Assembly: GCA_963920635.1 (NCBI GenBank)
Contig: OY987303.1
Location: forward strand, 15,664,175 to 15,728,174
DNA: 64,000 nt
Source of the DNA: Pseudeuparius sepicola
Lineage: Eukaryota > Arthropoda > Insecta > Coleoptera > Anthribidae
Reading direction: 5' to 3'
The translations under genes and the position numbers were made by a program. The notes under the pieces were generated by a model. It saw only the letters and a program-made list of their open reading frames with translations, ran no database searches and was not told the DNA's origin. Within the stretch, counting starts at the first letter, position 1, and each line of letters starts with the position of its first letter. Shown here piece by piece: positions 32,964 through 45,353 of this stretch.

Positions 32964-35393
32964 AGAAACTTTAAAGGTTTTATCACTATAGTGAAGTGCA
33001 TGACGATAGGAACGGTTATCTGTGTCTGCCTCAGTGCCATCAATTCTCAATGAAAAAGTTTTCCTCTGTCTCTTAAAATAAATATTAAACCGCTATTAAT
33101 AGTTTTGCTCAATTTGAGGTTTTTTAAATATTGCGCGACAAGTTGGTCATGGATGAAGATTTTCTTTGCAGCACCACTTAACTGTCCAAAATTTCATTTT
33201 TGTTTCTTACGCTTTTTTTGTAGGGCGCAAAATAAGCGAGAAAATCGCGGTGGTAATCTTAAAAAATCATCCCGTATATTGTTGTAATAAGGACTAAATT
33301 TCCATTAAAGATACATACCTTTGGTTTCTTCCGTTTTTAAAAAACAGGCTATGTGTACCTACATTTTGAAAAGTGCGCCAATATCACTGGAAAATTTCCT
33401 ACAACTTTACAACTTTATAGGTCAAAGAATACAAAACTTAAGGGTGGCTAATCTTTCGTAAATACCCTTATAGCCTCGTATCGTGATTATAACCGTCAAG
33501 CTCTTTTCTCACTGAGAAAAAAAAAACAAAAATAAAAAGGAAACCGTGTTAAACATATCATGCCGTACACATCGTTAGGATTTGATAGTGTGATCGGTAG
33601 AGGAAGATTTATTCTCCGAAAGATCAGAAAACAAATTTGTTGAAGATACTTTTTGAGTTACAAGTTCAAAGTTTAGTTCATTTACTGTTAAGAATTTATT
33701 AATTTTCCAGGTAACTTGAAAAAGTCGTCTTTTAACCAGTTCGGTAGCTACTTCAATTTTTCCAAGTTATTTCAGATACAAACGGTTACCATCTGTAGAA
33801 TGAAGACTTACGACACCGATAATGCAGATGAGAGATAAGTATTTCCTCTATTTCAGTGCTTTCCAGTATTCACCTTTGCCGATTCCTTATTTGGACCTCA
33901 GAGAAATAAGCACGCATTGAGCACGAACAAAAGCATCAAAATGGACAGGTTTGTAGAATAGAGTCAACCAACATAATAACGGAAAGTTACCAATATAAAC
34001 AAACATCACCTGTGATAGATCATGTCCTGAAAAATATCACTTTGGCCACACACCACACACTTTATGCGTCCCATTGTATACAAAATCATGCAGTCACTAT
34101 ATCCTAAATAAAATTATAAATTAACAAAAAACACCTGAAAACACGAAAAATGCACACCTAAACAATCAGAGAATATAAACAACACAAATGCAGAGATATT
34201 GAATGCGACGGCGGCCGCGGCGGCGTTGCCATGTCGTGCGATTTGAAGTGTCTATTGGCGATTTTATTAAAGTGGTAATTAGCATACGATATTAATAGTA
34301 GCGCGATTTAGTTTTAGTTTAAAATTGTCACATAAACGAAATAAGAGCTACATTTGTTAATTTAATGTTATGGGAGGTGCGTGTTTTCATTTAATCCCAT
34401 TATTACGCCCTCTGTTTTCAAATGAAATGCTGTAATCAATGAAGTATGTGGCATCAGTCAAAAAGATGTTGTCTCTGTTTACTTCTTAATGTACTCCCTC
34501 TCTAACAACTTCATGACTAAATACCCCTGTATAATTTTTTCGATTACATTGATATCTGAGGTACCTAATGCAAATATCAAGGTATATTATGATCTTTGCC
34601 TCTATATAATCGATAAGGCAGCTAATATTTTATTTCTCAAGCAAAACTTTCTAATTGTAGTATCCATAATATCTGTATAAAATTAAAAAAACTCTCAAAT
34701 GAGAAGAGCAGGAGTTTATATGAATCGGGGTGTAGGTATATACAATATTTTTTGGTAAATAAAATATACAATATTGTAGCCATTGAACTTGGTCAGTCTA
34801 AGACAAGGTTTAGCGGTTTAGCTAATATAAGCTCAGTTTCAAGTTACATTCGGTTCCTTCTTAGCACCAAGTTTTCACTGCGGCTAATTCTCGCCTCTCT
34901 GAAATTGACGCTCTGCCTTCTTCCTTACAGCAGTTAGTTCGCCCGTACAAAGAAACCCCGGAGTTAACCAAACCGCCGTCCGCATGTCTTCTTCCAGGAG
35001 CAAGAGCAATTAAACGCGGCGATTCCTGATCCGACCTAAAATCTCCGGCTGACAATCACCGAGGCTTTATGGCCGGAGATGTGGGAGCCGCGCAGCGCGG
35101 CGGCAGCTACGTCCGAACCGAAATAATAAATTCTTCACGGCGGCCTCAAGTTGTCCCGGCAACGGGTTATCTAGCAGATAGGCCGATACGTGAAGAATTA
35201 TGCCTCGGAGGTGGCCTCCGGCGGGATTTATGGTTCTTATCCGGCCGGATCTCGATTTTATTATTTAAATTGAAAGTTATTGCCATACGTTACGGCGTGG
35301 GGATATCTAGTTTCAAACGGGGCCGGTGGAAACTGTTTCGTTCACACCTTTAGAAGTTGTTTGTTTTCAAGACGAACTACTTGCACAGTAAAA
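32964..35393. other. Non-coding, GC-rich patch at 34.85-35.35 kb
   Basis: No gene is recognised. A very CpG-rich short stretch is at 34203-34245 (GGCGGCCGCGGCGGCG). A larger GC-rich patch at 34850-35345 has overlapping frames on both strands but no domain. These could be regulatory DNA. Confidence 0.4.
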
Positions 35394-35968
35394 AATCCGG
35401 TGTTAAATTTGAGACAAAAAGTGGTCTATACTATAAGTCCACACCATATCTTGTAAATTTTACACCTTCTTTTTTGGTCAATTTTACCAAATGTTCTGGT
35501 GTCAATAAGAACTCTGCTGGTGCGAACATTTAACACGGCGTTGTGTAAGATTAACATCGTGTTGTGTAACTTTTACACGCAATTTGGTCAAAACGGTGTA
35601 ATTTAATTTATTTGGTATTCCCCTTTTCTTCTTCTTTCTCTCTTATAGTTTTACATGTATCTACTTTATTTTAAAGAAATTTCAAATATCATTGATAAGT
35701 TCAGATTTAGGAAATGTGTTACTTGTAAAAATAAAATAAAACTAAAAGATAAAGAAGCTGTATGAACCAGGTATAATATGGGCTTGGTCTTCAATTTAAA
35801 TTATTTGTAAGAAATAATAAACGGTAATAAGTTAAGAAAAAACTTTAGTTCAGTTCCAAAATATATGAACGATTCCTTACAAACAAGTACAAAAATAGCA
35901 ACATTTTCTTATTAAAGCTATAAATAAATATTCATTCTCACAGCCAAAAACAGTTGGTTATAAAAAAG

Positions 35969-36040
<72 letters not shown>

Positions 36041-37001
36041 TACGAATTTGTAAGAAAAGTGTGCCAAACACAAGAAATGCTTTATGTTGGAGGTTATTTA
36101 TACTTATACTGCAAAAGAGCATTTTCTTTCAAATTCGTACATTTTGATGAGACCGCAGACTATTTCGTACAAATTCTCAATGTACTTAAGTAACTGTTGC
36201 CTTACAGAATTGTCCGTGTGAGACAAAAAGAAACTGCAAACGTTGCGACACAGCGATTTAGTTAGATAGGCCTGTTCTCACCAGCACAAGCAGGTCCGAA
36301 CTAAGTCGGAGCCAATCGCAGCAGGAATCAAAACAGTCAGATAATTTAAAATCCGTCAATCAGATTCACGACTGCTTTCTGATTTCGGTGAGAACAAACT
36401 CATATCATATCGATGAGTATAGGTTAGGGGCTATCACCTCGGCTATCACACCTTTCGTCGTCACATCTGCATATTCACCTGTCGTTTTAATCCATCTGAC
36501 TCACTATGAAATTGTACTTTACATAACAACACCATTTTTGCACTAGCGGTCGGTAGAATCACTTTTATAACTATTATACGCGCCACGCGGTCGGGTCACA
36601 CGTTACACTGATAAGCTCCGTCGCGCAGCACGTTCGACAAACAACTGATGCCATGGCTTCGATTGCCTAAGATTTTACATCCATAACTGGTGAAATACCT
36701 TCCACCTCTCATCTACCTAACACGAACTTGTGTTAATACGTTCAATTTGACACAGCTTAGTGCTAAGGGACACCGAATGGTGTTAAGGAACGCCGCGTGG
36801 TGTGAACAAACACGAAGCCGTGTTAGAAATATAAAAATACACCCCTAAGTGTTAAAATTAACGAATTTGTTGTAGTGTATAAATTTTACCAAATGAGGTT
36901 TGGTTAAGATATTTGGAATCCACCAATTTTCGGGTCAAATTTTCACCAAATTTCTTTCACCACTTACATGAATAGGATTTACACCGATTTTATTTACTGT
37001 G
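35394..37001. mobile_element. Palindrome-array element, copy 2 (uninterrupted)
   Basis: Starts CACAGTAAAAAATCCGGTG and ends TTTACTGTG. Flanks TACTTG (35388-35393) and TACTTC (37002-37007) suggest a 5-6-bp target duplication. Left and right parts align closely with 20702-21300 and 25929-26656, including the GTGTNAA/TTNACAC palindromes. The central 36039-36280, lost from copy 1, is AT-rich with a short open frame of no recognised family. No transposase is identified, so this is probably a 1.6-kb non-autonomous element. Confidence 0.85.
35970..36038. repeat. (AT)n microsatellite
   Basis: About 69 bp of pure AT inside copy 2. The homologous tract in copy 1 is the site where the 4-kb mariner inserted. 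Confidence 0.95.
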
Positions 37002-39506
37002 TACTTCCGAAACGTTCAAACTTCATTACCTGTATGCGGAAGAAGAAGTCCTCGATTTAATTTTTAATATCCCGTATACCCTGTCTAATTAGAATATACA
37101 ATCAATAAATAGTTAAAGGCCTAAAATGACTTTATAATATGCAAACTATAACAGTCAAAAGCCTTATTCAGATGAACTTTTGTAGTTAACAAGAATAATT
37201 ATTAATACAACTATGCTACACATCCACAGCACGTGACGGTTGGCGATCATGGTAATGATTAATAAAACAAAAGAACGTCCGTTTTCCCCCGATTACAGTT
37301 TATTTCTCATTTACCTAAAAACCTCAAACTAAACGTTGGCCGGCGATGCTCGCCATGCGCTCACGCTTGAATAATTCACACAGAAAGGCCGCTGTGGGTT
37401 TCCGTTCTCGTTATCTTTTTTTATCAGTTGATTAGCTCGCCAGGTACCGACGAACCTTGCCCAACAGGCGACGCTCTTTTGTTTTACGACGACGCCAGAC
37501 GGCCGACGAGCCGAAGGTTAATCACAGTTGGCGTGGGTTGTGGTCCAGAAAAGTCGTATTGGGTTATGATATCGATTAGGCGTGTGTGTGTGTGAAGATT
37601 TTACAGAAGATTAGGCAAAGTTGTCGGTATTCTAGATTTTTTGAGGAGAACATGGAACAAAAGATTGTTTAGAAATTAATTTTCATTAAATACACATATT
37701 CCAGTGGACACTGGAGGTATTGGAATAAAAGCTTGTGCATATACGTTTTATACCTATACATGCAAGAAATATAGAAAGACCAAGACTTTTGGCTGGCCAT
37801 GTAGCTGTAATCCATCCGTTGATGAGGCGGCTATTTAAAGCTCGCTCTTGCATGTGCGCATATATCGATGTTATGAAGATATTGTATGTGATGGGTCTCG
37901 GCCATGTGGTTTGTATACCGATACCCCAAGACCTCTGACGAGTCAATATTATTTGGGCGCCTGTAACTTACACTTAAATAGCTTGTCGAACTGAGTTAAG
38001 AATATGGTATTTGATTTCAGTAAGTCGGCGCCTCGAGAAGTCTCGACCAATGATTGAGAAAAACAATAGGCATGTTAACCATTTGGACTGCATGTTTCTC
38101 TGGCTTCCAGCGGTCTTGGTTCGAATCGAGGTCGAGGCAGAATGCATGCACATGTCTGGACCACCTTGCATGCACCTAAAGCATGCAGTTACCGACTGGT
38201 GTGTTTACTTCACCAATTAGTATTTGAGACTTGGTACCAAATATTAATTCAAGTTATTGTTTGTCCTTTTTTTTAATTTGTGTGATTAAGATCAGTTGCC
38301 AGTTATTCTGCCGCACGCGTGAAAAAACAAATCCCATTTGGGATTAGCACATCAAAAAACGCGCGAATGACTGTTTATACTGTGCGAGTCTGGGAGTGCC
38401 ATTATCCGGCTGCTTTACATGTTTTAAATTGGTATTACGTCCCTTGATGTATGGGGGCTTTTTTAATAATTCGACTTTTTATGGAAACGCCGTATTTGCC
38501 CGCGTAAATTAAAAGCACACATTAGCCTGGGGCAGGGCTCCCCATATACGCCTTTTTCCAGGAAAAATTTATCGTGCGAACAATAATTAAAAGTTCGTTC
38601 CGTTTTTCGGAAAATTGCGAATGAATGGTCAAAATCCTGGAAAATTCGATACGTGATGGAGAAAGAACCTTCAACCCGCTTCCATAGGAACACAGGTATG
38701 TATTCAATTGGATATGTGGTGTGCTTGCCTTTGCTTGTAAAAGTCCTGTACGTCTATAAAATGCCGATAAAATTTAGCTTTTTGGATAGGACGTATATAT
38801 ATGACTATTATAGATGTTATCTACTATTACCAGAAGTAACATTAACTATTAGCTTCCAGCAGATGCAAGTTGTTTGTCGCGAGGTACTCAACCCGACTAT
38901 TACGATCAGATGGATCCCTCCCATCGGGAAAACTGTAATGGACTGCAGTAGGAAACAAAACACAAAACTAATCACAATATGTGCAAACACGCACCAAAAC
39001 CAAAAAGCACTAACGCTGTTTGGAGGAGCTGTTCGAAAATACCACCTCAACTTGAATACACAAATTTGTGGCCTCCTCGATTTCGTCGCGAAATGTTTCT
39101 ATCCGCATCTTGACGAAATCGGCCATCGGAACTTTGTTCCTAGTATAATTAAGAAATTTTGAATGAAAGTGGAAACATTATCGAAATAGAGTTTTCACTT
39201 TAATAAGGATTCTGTTTCCACTGATATTTGTCTGCTATTGTGATTTTTTTCTATCACGAAACAAATATCTCATTGGATATTTCATCGTGAATACTAAAAA
39301 ATAAAAATCTGTAGGGAGCTTGAACAGGAATTCAAGATCATGATCAAGGTACATAATATGTACATTACGCAATCGCAGGGGTTGCTGTTTTTATCACAAG
39401 ATGCGCTAGTATTGACAGTGAATATGGACTGGCTACTAACATAGTAAACAATCACAGTCATAACCGTCAGGCACTTTCAAATCAAATTTGACATCATTTC
39501 TTAACA
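37002..39506. other. Non-coding, balanced-composition DNA
   Basis: A GC-richer patch at 37320-37560 and another at 38460-38650 stand out, without domains. The open frame 38653-39162 (169 codons, plus) has no recognisable motif and I do not call it a gene. A GGTTCGAATC word near 38115 has no matching pol III A box at tRNA spacing. Confidence 0.4.
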
Positions 39507-39796
39507 ATCATCTAGTAAGCCATGAAACAAAATCGTTTGGTAGGTACCTGACAGCGTACTCACGTTCCGCGAGTGGAGAATCTTCAAAACATTGAGAATA
39601 TAAGGCAAGCATATCGTAAGCCTCGAAATTCGTATAAGGCATTTTTTAATAAAAAAATGCAACACAATTTTAACTGAAAATTTACAAAAATCCAAGATTT
39701 ATTAACACAATACTTATTAAAGCTTGATTCATGTGACGTTTACTTTTTTGCTTCCCTAGAAACCAAACGATTTTGTTTTATGGCTTACTAGATGAT
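39507..39796. mobile_element. 290-bp MITE with 36-bp TIRs
   Basis: ATCATCTAGTAAGCCATGAA... (39507-39542) is matched in inverse by 39761-39796, with one visible difference (CATGAAAC against CATAAAAC). The loop is AT-rich and non-coding. No convincing flanking duplication is visible. Confidence 0.8.
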
Positions 39797-40164
39797 TTCC
39801 GATATAATTTCATATCAATACTGACAGGTAATGTAAGAAAATTAGAAATACGTTTAATGGAATAAGTAGTGAGAAAAATAGGGATTTACGAAAAGCTCAA
39901 GCAGATTTTTATTTATTTCATGGCATGCTTGACCGCGGAAACCTTTGACAACAAATACCTACCTTCTTTTTTCAAATAACATGTTAATAATTATTATTTT
40001 GGCGATAACTCCGAAACTAATGAAGATATCGATTTGAACCCTTGGGTATTTTTTGTTGTAAATTTAATCTACTTTTCAATTATAACAGAATAAATATATC
40101 ATTGTATTTAAAATTTAGGAGAAAATTGTAATAAAACAGAAATTTTTCAAATTGCGCCCTCTAG

Positions 40165-40815
40165 CTAACTTAAAAATAATTTCCAGCGATTTTTCGTGAC
40201 CACATTACTTAAGAAGATTTTTTCCCAAAGCTCCAGGACTATTAATTCCTGAGACCTTAATGAAACACCCTGTATGTTCAATTCTTTGTATAGATTGTCG
40301 GTGCTAGTCAGTCTTTCATAATTAAATAATACTTTGTTTTGAAGCACTTGTATTCTATTAAAGAACGTACCACAGCAAGTACCCCAAATTGGTATCAAGT
40401 ATCTCCACTGTGACAGGAAATAAGCTGTAAACATTTCTTTAAGTATTACTGGATATGTGGAACCTACACCTATACAAAGCTTTGAGCATAGGGACTATCG
40501 TATTTTTAATGTGAGTTAAGTGATCTTTCCAACTTAACTTAGAATCAATAAAGAGACATTTGATACTTGACACTTGTTGGGTAAAAGTTGTGAGAATTGT
40601 GTGCGAAAATATACGGAAAGTCCTCAATTACCTAAATACTGGTATGGTATGATGGGGCACAACATTTTCTCGAAGTGTTCCAAGTGTTAGCAGAGCGCTT
40701 GTCGTTTGAACACTGGCAACAGGTGAGAGACAATTAACTCTTATTTCTTCAGTTTAAGCTTCAACAAGATTGAATTCACCTTGGTCATTTGGTCATTTAA
40801 CAAATTATCTGCAAA
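40165..40815 (-). pseudogene. LINE (jockey-like) reverse-transcriptase C-terminal fragment
   Basis: On the minus strand, 40627-40439 reads SSIKCLFIDSKLSWKDHLTH followed by IKNTIVPMLKALYRC. After a break the frame of 40434-40165 continues YLIPIWGTCCGTFFNRIQVL, QNKVLF and TDNLYKELNIQ. This is the order found after the catalytic core of jockey-clade reverse transcriptases (vKyLGiflD.kL.W..Hi, then WG......i..lQnk..R, then LY.el.I). Weak similarity extends upstream to about 40815. The catalytic box is absent and frames are disrupted, so this is a 5'-truncated dead copy. Confidence 0.75.
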
Positions 40816-40890
40816 TTATCTGCAATGAAATGCTAAACATTCATAATTTGATTTAAGCTTTTGAAAGCTTTACATTGGACGCAATTCAAA

Positions 40891-40950
40891 CAAAGTATGA
40901 TAAGTAGTACATCTGTACTACAAAGTATGATAAGTAGTACATCTGTACTA
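40891..40950 (+). repeat. 30-bp tandem repeat, two identical units
   Basis: CAAAGTATGATAAGTAGTAC followed by ATCTGTACTA is repeated exactly at 40891 and 40921. Each unit contains the small hairpin GTAGTACATCTGTACTA. Confidence 0.92.
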
Positions 40951-41615
40951 CAACATAGAATAATTATAAGAAGTAAGTAAGTGCAAGCACAAAGAACTAT
41001 AGGCAAAGCAATCCAAACCAATAGTACTATTATTGTATCGTCAATTTGAAGGATGTGTTTTGTTTTAATCTACACTGAAAAAAGGAACTGTGAAATTACA
41101 AAATTATTACAATCAAACTACGGTAAGTATGCATGAATTGTAATGTTTAAATACAATTTTATGTTAATTTGCCCCAAAATGGTGAATATACAAAATTGTT
41201 TTGTGGAAAAACCTAACTTCTGTATATTTATCTGTACATTTCCTTTCCTTTATGTAATTTCACGTATAAGTGTAAGTTCAAAATGTGAATTCACAAAGAT
41301 ATGAAGCAATATCACGTTAAAACTAATATTCACACTGGCGATTGTGAATTCACAGTTCAAGTTTTGTAATCGTTCGCCAATAGTATTTCAAGACGAGATC
41401 ACGTGCGACGCCGGCCGCATTTCGTGGCCTTGCTGTTCTAAACGCGCGCACGGCGTCAGTCGGCGTTCTTTACGGCATTGGTGACAGATCGACAGGTGCA
41501 AAGTCAAAGGTGGTGCAATCTTTATAGTTTAATACTTTACGAAGACCCATATACGCGTATAGGTACAACTATTACTGTGTTTGAAGTAAAAGGTAAGATA
41601 TTTAAGAAATACAAC

Positions 41616-41850
41616 ATGATTATTTGCGACGTTTGTTCTGTTAATTTATCAGTATCATATTCATCTGAGCTATCACAGGTATTTCCCTGGAATAATTTCC
41701 ACCTGCAAATATGTGAACTGTTTTTCAACCTTTAAAAATTACATTAAATTTAAAAAACACTTAAGTGAAAAACATATTGCTACGATTGCCAAAACAATCA
41801 ACTGTCTCTATCAAATTGCAATTTTAAATCTAAGTTTAAAATTGAAATAA
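41616..41850 (+). pseudogene. C2H2 zinc-finger gene relic inside element 3
   Basis: The ATG opens MIICDVCSVNLSVSYSSEL, with a C-x2-C pair. One base out of frame further on comes CKYVNCFSTFKNYIKFKKHL followed by SEKH, which has C-x4-C and H-x4-H spacing around F and K residues as in a C2H2 finger. The stop is at 41848-41850. A short N-terminal C-x2-C unit followed by a FKxHLxxxH finger is seen in multi-copy, uncharacterised insect proteins, as far as I recall. The single frameshift marks decay. Its place within a TIR element suggests it is transposon cargo. Confidence 0.5.
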
Positions 41851-42512
41851 AAAACATATATGTTGTACCATTTGCGAAAAGGTGATATGTATCAATTTTC
41901 TGAAAGCCGCAAAACAATTTTTAAAACCTGAAGTTTAATATCATTTTAGTTAACATAGCGTACCTATATTTTGTTTAAAAAAGATTTGTTTTTTAAGGAA
42001 GCATTTGGTTAAGAAGTAAATGTTTTGTGTTAGGTATACTTCTTTCCTCCTGTTCATATTTAATAACTGCGTCTTTTTTATGTAAATCTTTTCGCTAATT
42101 TAAATGTATAAATTGGTTTGTTTTTTTAGGATACATGTGGTTAAGAAAGTAAATATTTTGTATTAGGTATAAATATACTTCTTTCCTTTTGTTAATATTT
42201 AATAACATGTCTTTTTTATGTAAATGTTTTCGAATGTTTTCGTTTATTTAAATGTATAAATTGATTTGTTCTTTAAGGAGATTTTTGGTTAAGAATGTAA
42301 ATATGTTGTGTTAGATATAAATATAGTTCTTTCCTCGTGTTCATATTAGTAAGTATACCTTTTTTATGTAATAAATATTTTCGTTTATTTAAATGTAAAA
42401 CTTTGGTTAATAGTAGGAATACCTATATATTTTATACTATAAATGTTTTAGTTTATGAATATAGTTTTTTGAAATGTAGTAAGCGTTTTAATAATTTTTT
42501 ATACCCTCTATA

Positions 42513-42738
42513 CAGTGTGGATACAAATTGTGGAATATTGCTTATTATTTCTTAAAATATTCCTCATATCAAAAACATGTTTTAATAAAAGTGTTAGGGG
42601 TAATTATTTCCCGTTTAGTAATAAGAATACATAATATTAATAATAATAATTTCCCCTAACACTTTTATTAAAACATAGTTTTGATATGAGGAATATTTTA
42701 AGAAATATAGGAATATTCCACAATTTGTATCTACACTG
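42513..42738. mobile_element. 226-bp hairpin MITE, TA duplication
   Basis: Flanked by TA (42511-42512 and 42739-42740), it starts CAGTGTGGATACAAATTGTG and is an inverted repeat with arms of about 95 bp containing AAAATATTCCTCATATC and AAAGTGTTAGGGG. The loop is about 35 bp. Non-coding, Tc1/mariner-type MITE. Confidence 0.9.
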
Positions 42739-43021
42739 TATTATAATTTAAAAAGTAATTTTACAAAGTAGTTTTAAAAAGTAATTTTGCAAAGTAATTT
42801 CGCAAAATCGGTGTATTATTTATTATTCAGTAAAATTACAAATAACTTGTAAATATTAATTACAACACATAACTAATTTCACAGATTCTTTGTAAATTAA
42901 TTTTACAAACTAAATGTAATTTAATTGATCCTCACATTACTTTTGTCAATTTACAAGATATCTATTGGTCGCACTAAAAGCAGTCAAATTATTGTAAAAT
43001 CGCAAAATCCTTTTTTCAGTG

Positions 43022-44249
43022 TACTTCGAGTGCACTAAAACAGAACCTATAAAGCCAGTTGATGTTATAGCAAAATTAAATTTAGTTCTTCCATCAATTT
43101 ACAAACGTCCCGCATAACCTGAAGGCTAAAGTTAGTTCCGCGTCTGGCTATGGGAACGCCGCAATCGCCTCCAATCTCCACCCGCACGAACCGATCTCTG
43201 CCCACGTCCGTCGTTCGCCAACAGCGCCCGAAATGAATCCATTTCAAAGTTTCGTCCCACCCGGGGCCATCGAAGTGTCATTTGGAGATGTCGGAGGTAA
43301 TTACCGTCGAGATGGCATCTCGCTACCGGCCCCGCATATGACAAATGGACGGTAGCGGGGCCGGCAGATAAGCGCCCAGCCCGCCGGACGAAACAATGGC
43401 GAGAAAAGGAGATAATTTCCGAGATAGCGGGCTGTAGTTTTGGGGGAGAGTCATCCGGATGGTTTATAAATGATCGGGGACGTGCCGGCAGACATCCTCG
43501 CTTTATTGGATACACTAGGTAGGACATAGTCCCTTTCTATGACATATTGATGTATTGTAATAGTCAAGTATTAACCAGAAGTCTACAAATCAAGTCCACC
43601 AGATTTCGTGACACTCCCAAGACAAAAGTGTCCTTACCCTGTTGAAACTAATATATCAGTTATAGTTAGAACGGACTCAATTTCATTTCAACGTGAGTTA
43701 CGATGATTGTTACTATATTAATGGTAATTATTGTGTACTCACTAAGTGCTTCAACATTATTAATTTTAGAGCAGAAGAAGTTTCGTTAAAGCATCGCTGT
43801 AGAAAAATCCGATAGACCAAGATGAATCCAACTTTCAGCAACGTTACAATCCAACGCAGGTGAAATTAAGAGATCATATCATATTTTATCATTATAAGAC
43901 GGCGAGGATAGTATAGTAAGATCGGAGTTGCTAGTATTGAAGTATTCTATTTTACTAATCAACATTGAGAACCTGATAAAAGAATGGGCTAGTACAACAG
44001 ATGATTTAGGCCAATATGTGGTTATTCGTCGTTGAAACCACCATTTAAACTCACCCTTCTTCTGGATCAAAAAATGTATCATGGATGGGTACTATTAAAA
44101 ACGATAATGGTCCCAGTATTCACCAATAATTACACGAAAAGCAACTGATCATAATCCAGAAATACATTCAGAAATGACAAATATGTTCTAAATAGCGACT
44201 GTTCTTTATTAAAAAAGAAATAAAATCATAGGTTTTCAGCCAAAATATA
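43022..44249. other. Non-coding; GC-rich patch at 43.06-43.52 kb
   Basis: The patch contains a strong hairpin (CCGGCCCCGC near 43328 with GCGGGGCCGG near 43356) and a minus-strand frame of 131 codons (43527-43132) rich in R, S and H with no domain. I regard the frame as a by-product of GC content. Confidence 0.4.
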
Positions 44250-44600
44250 CAGAATGAGTTTTCTTTGATGATCAGTATGGAGGGCTCGGAAACTAGCAGA
44301 GATAGAAGGAAGGTTAAAGGGTAAATAATTGCAGTTTTGTGGGCCCAAATTTACGCGCCTTGTGGATTTTTGAAAAAAGTCATAGCCATCCCATCCAAAG
44401 AACGAAGCTAGATGGATTAGAATAAATCATCAAAATTTCGTTTTTTTTTTTCTCTAAATATCTGGTAAGACATGACTTTTTCCAAAAATCCACAAGGCGC
44501 GTTAAATTGTGGGGCCCACAAAACTGCAATTCTTTAGGCATTTAACCTTCTTTCTATCTCCGCTAGTTTGCATATTGATCATGAAAAAAAACTCACCCTG
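44250..44600. mobile_element. 351-bp TA-MITE, same family as 60461-61383
   Basis: The left end CAGAATGAGTTTTCTTTGAT and the inverse right end CAGGGTGAGTTTTTTTTCAT lead into arms of about 130 bp sharing AACTAGC.GAGATAGAA, GAAGGTTAAA, TTGCAGTTTTGTGGGCCC and CGCGCCTTGTGGATTTTTG. The left side is flanked by TA; the right flank is CA. Non-coding. Confidence 0.85.
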
Positions 44601-45353
44601 CAGAATTGTATTGTGTAAAGAATTATTCTATATTTATTGAGACATATACCTATGCTATTTATCAAAATTCCCAGTACAAAACTAAACAAAAATTCTTGAG
44701 GACTAAATATAGTAATACATAATGTTTTTCGTATTGTATAGGATTTGCAAGAAATTAAAATGTTTATAATAGATCTTCTTAATCTTAATCTTAAATCACG
44801 ACTACTAAAAATATGGCCGAAAGCTTGGTTAATTATATATGAGAATAAATATAACTGGATGAAATACCCGTTATTGTCCTTTCATCCATTAAAATGTTAA
44901 CTTCACACAATGATGAGTATCTACAAATACACCTTCAATAGCAATTGGACAATATAAACTATAGGACAGGTACAATTTTATTTTTTAGACCCAAAAAAGA
45001 CTATAATGTTGGTCGAAAGCTTGGCTCATTGGGAAAAAATTTCCTTAAATACATATTTTGGCTGAAAACTCATGCTCTTTATTAATAATATTTAGTTTAG
45101 CCTATTAGTTGTAAGAAGAGTCAAAACACTAGTAAAACACTATTTCCCTTCTCCCAACTAAGCTAAACCAAAAACTATTTAATTTTTTGTGTCACCAACC
45201 TTTGCTAATTATTTTACTAATAATATCGATTTATCTGGATATCTACTTGCAGTATAACTAAGCACCGCAACTTTCAGAATAGAATGCCTCCAATACAACA
45301 ATAATCGAAAAAATAGTCCATCTTCTTACAGTGGAGTAATGTGATGAAAATTA
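44601..45353. other. AT-rich non-coding DNA
   Basis: No gene or element ends recognised. Confidence 0.45.

Larger units (their letters stand above)
41073..43021. mobile_element. Palindrome-array element 3 (CACTGAAAAAAGG ends)
   Basis: Starts CACTGAAAAAAGG and ends CCTTTTTTCAGTG with TA on both outer sides. Subterminal zones hold iterated short palindromes of a different sequence from copies 1 and 2: TGTGAAATTACA, GTAATTTCAC, TGTGAATTCACA (twice) on the left, and AAAGTAATTTTRCA repeats, GTAAAATTAC and TTGTAAATTAATTTTACAA on the right. A CpG-rich leader (about 41390-41480), a GTAAGA donor at 41592 and a decayed zinc-finger gene (41616-41850) suggest the remains of an autonomous element. A MITE (42513-42738) is nested inside. 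Confidence 0.75.

Noticed and set aside
35954..36193. 79-codon frame beginning with (IY)n
   Set aside because: The first half is the AT microsatellite. The remainder has no recognisable family and is missing from the sister element, so coding is unsupported.
38105..38125. GGTTCGAATC as a tRNA B box
   Set aside because: No A box or cloverleaf at proper distance, and no TTTT terminator nearby.
38653..39162. 169-codon open frame on the plus strand
   Set aside because: It is the longest unexplained frame, but it shows no domain, no plausible promoter or splice context, and mixed composition. An opposite-strand frame overlaps it. Chance is the simplest explanation.
42355..42400. Further tandem copies in 41990-42400 (TTTTTTATGTAAAT and AGAAAGTAAAT words)
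   Set aside because: Four loose, AT-rich similarities with a period of about 120 bp can be seen, but they are too degenerate to delimit by eye. They may be an old tandem repeat.
43132..43527. 131-codon frame on the minus strand
   Set aside because: It lies in a GC-rich patch with few stop codons, is rich in R/S/H, has no motif, and overlaps a hairpin.
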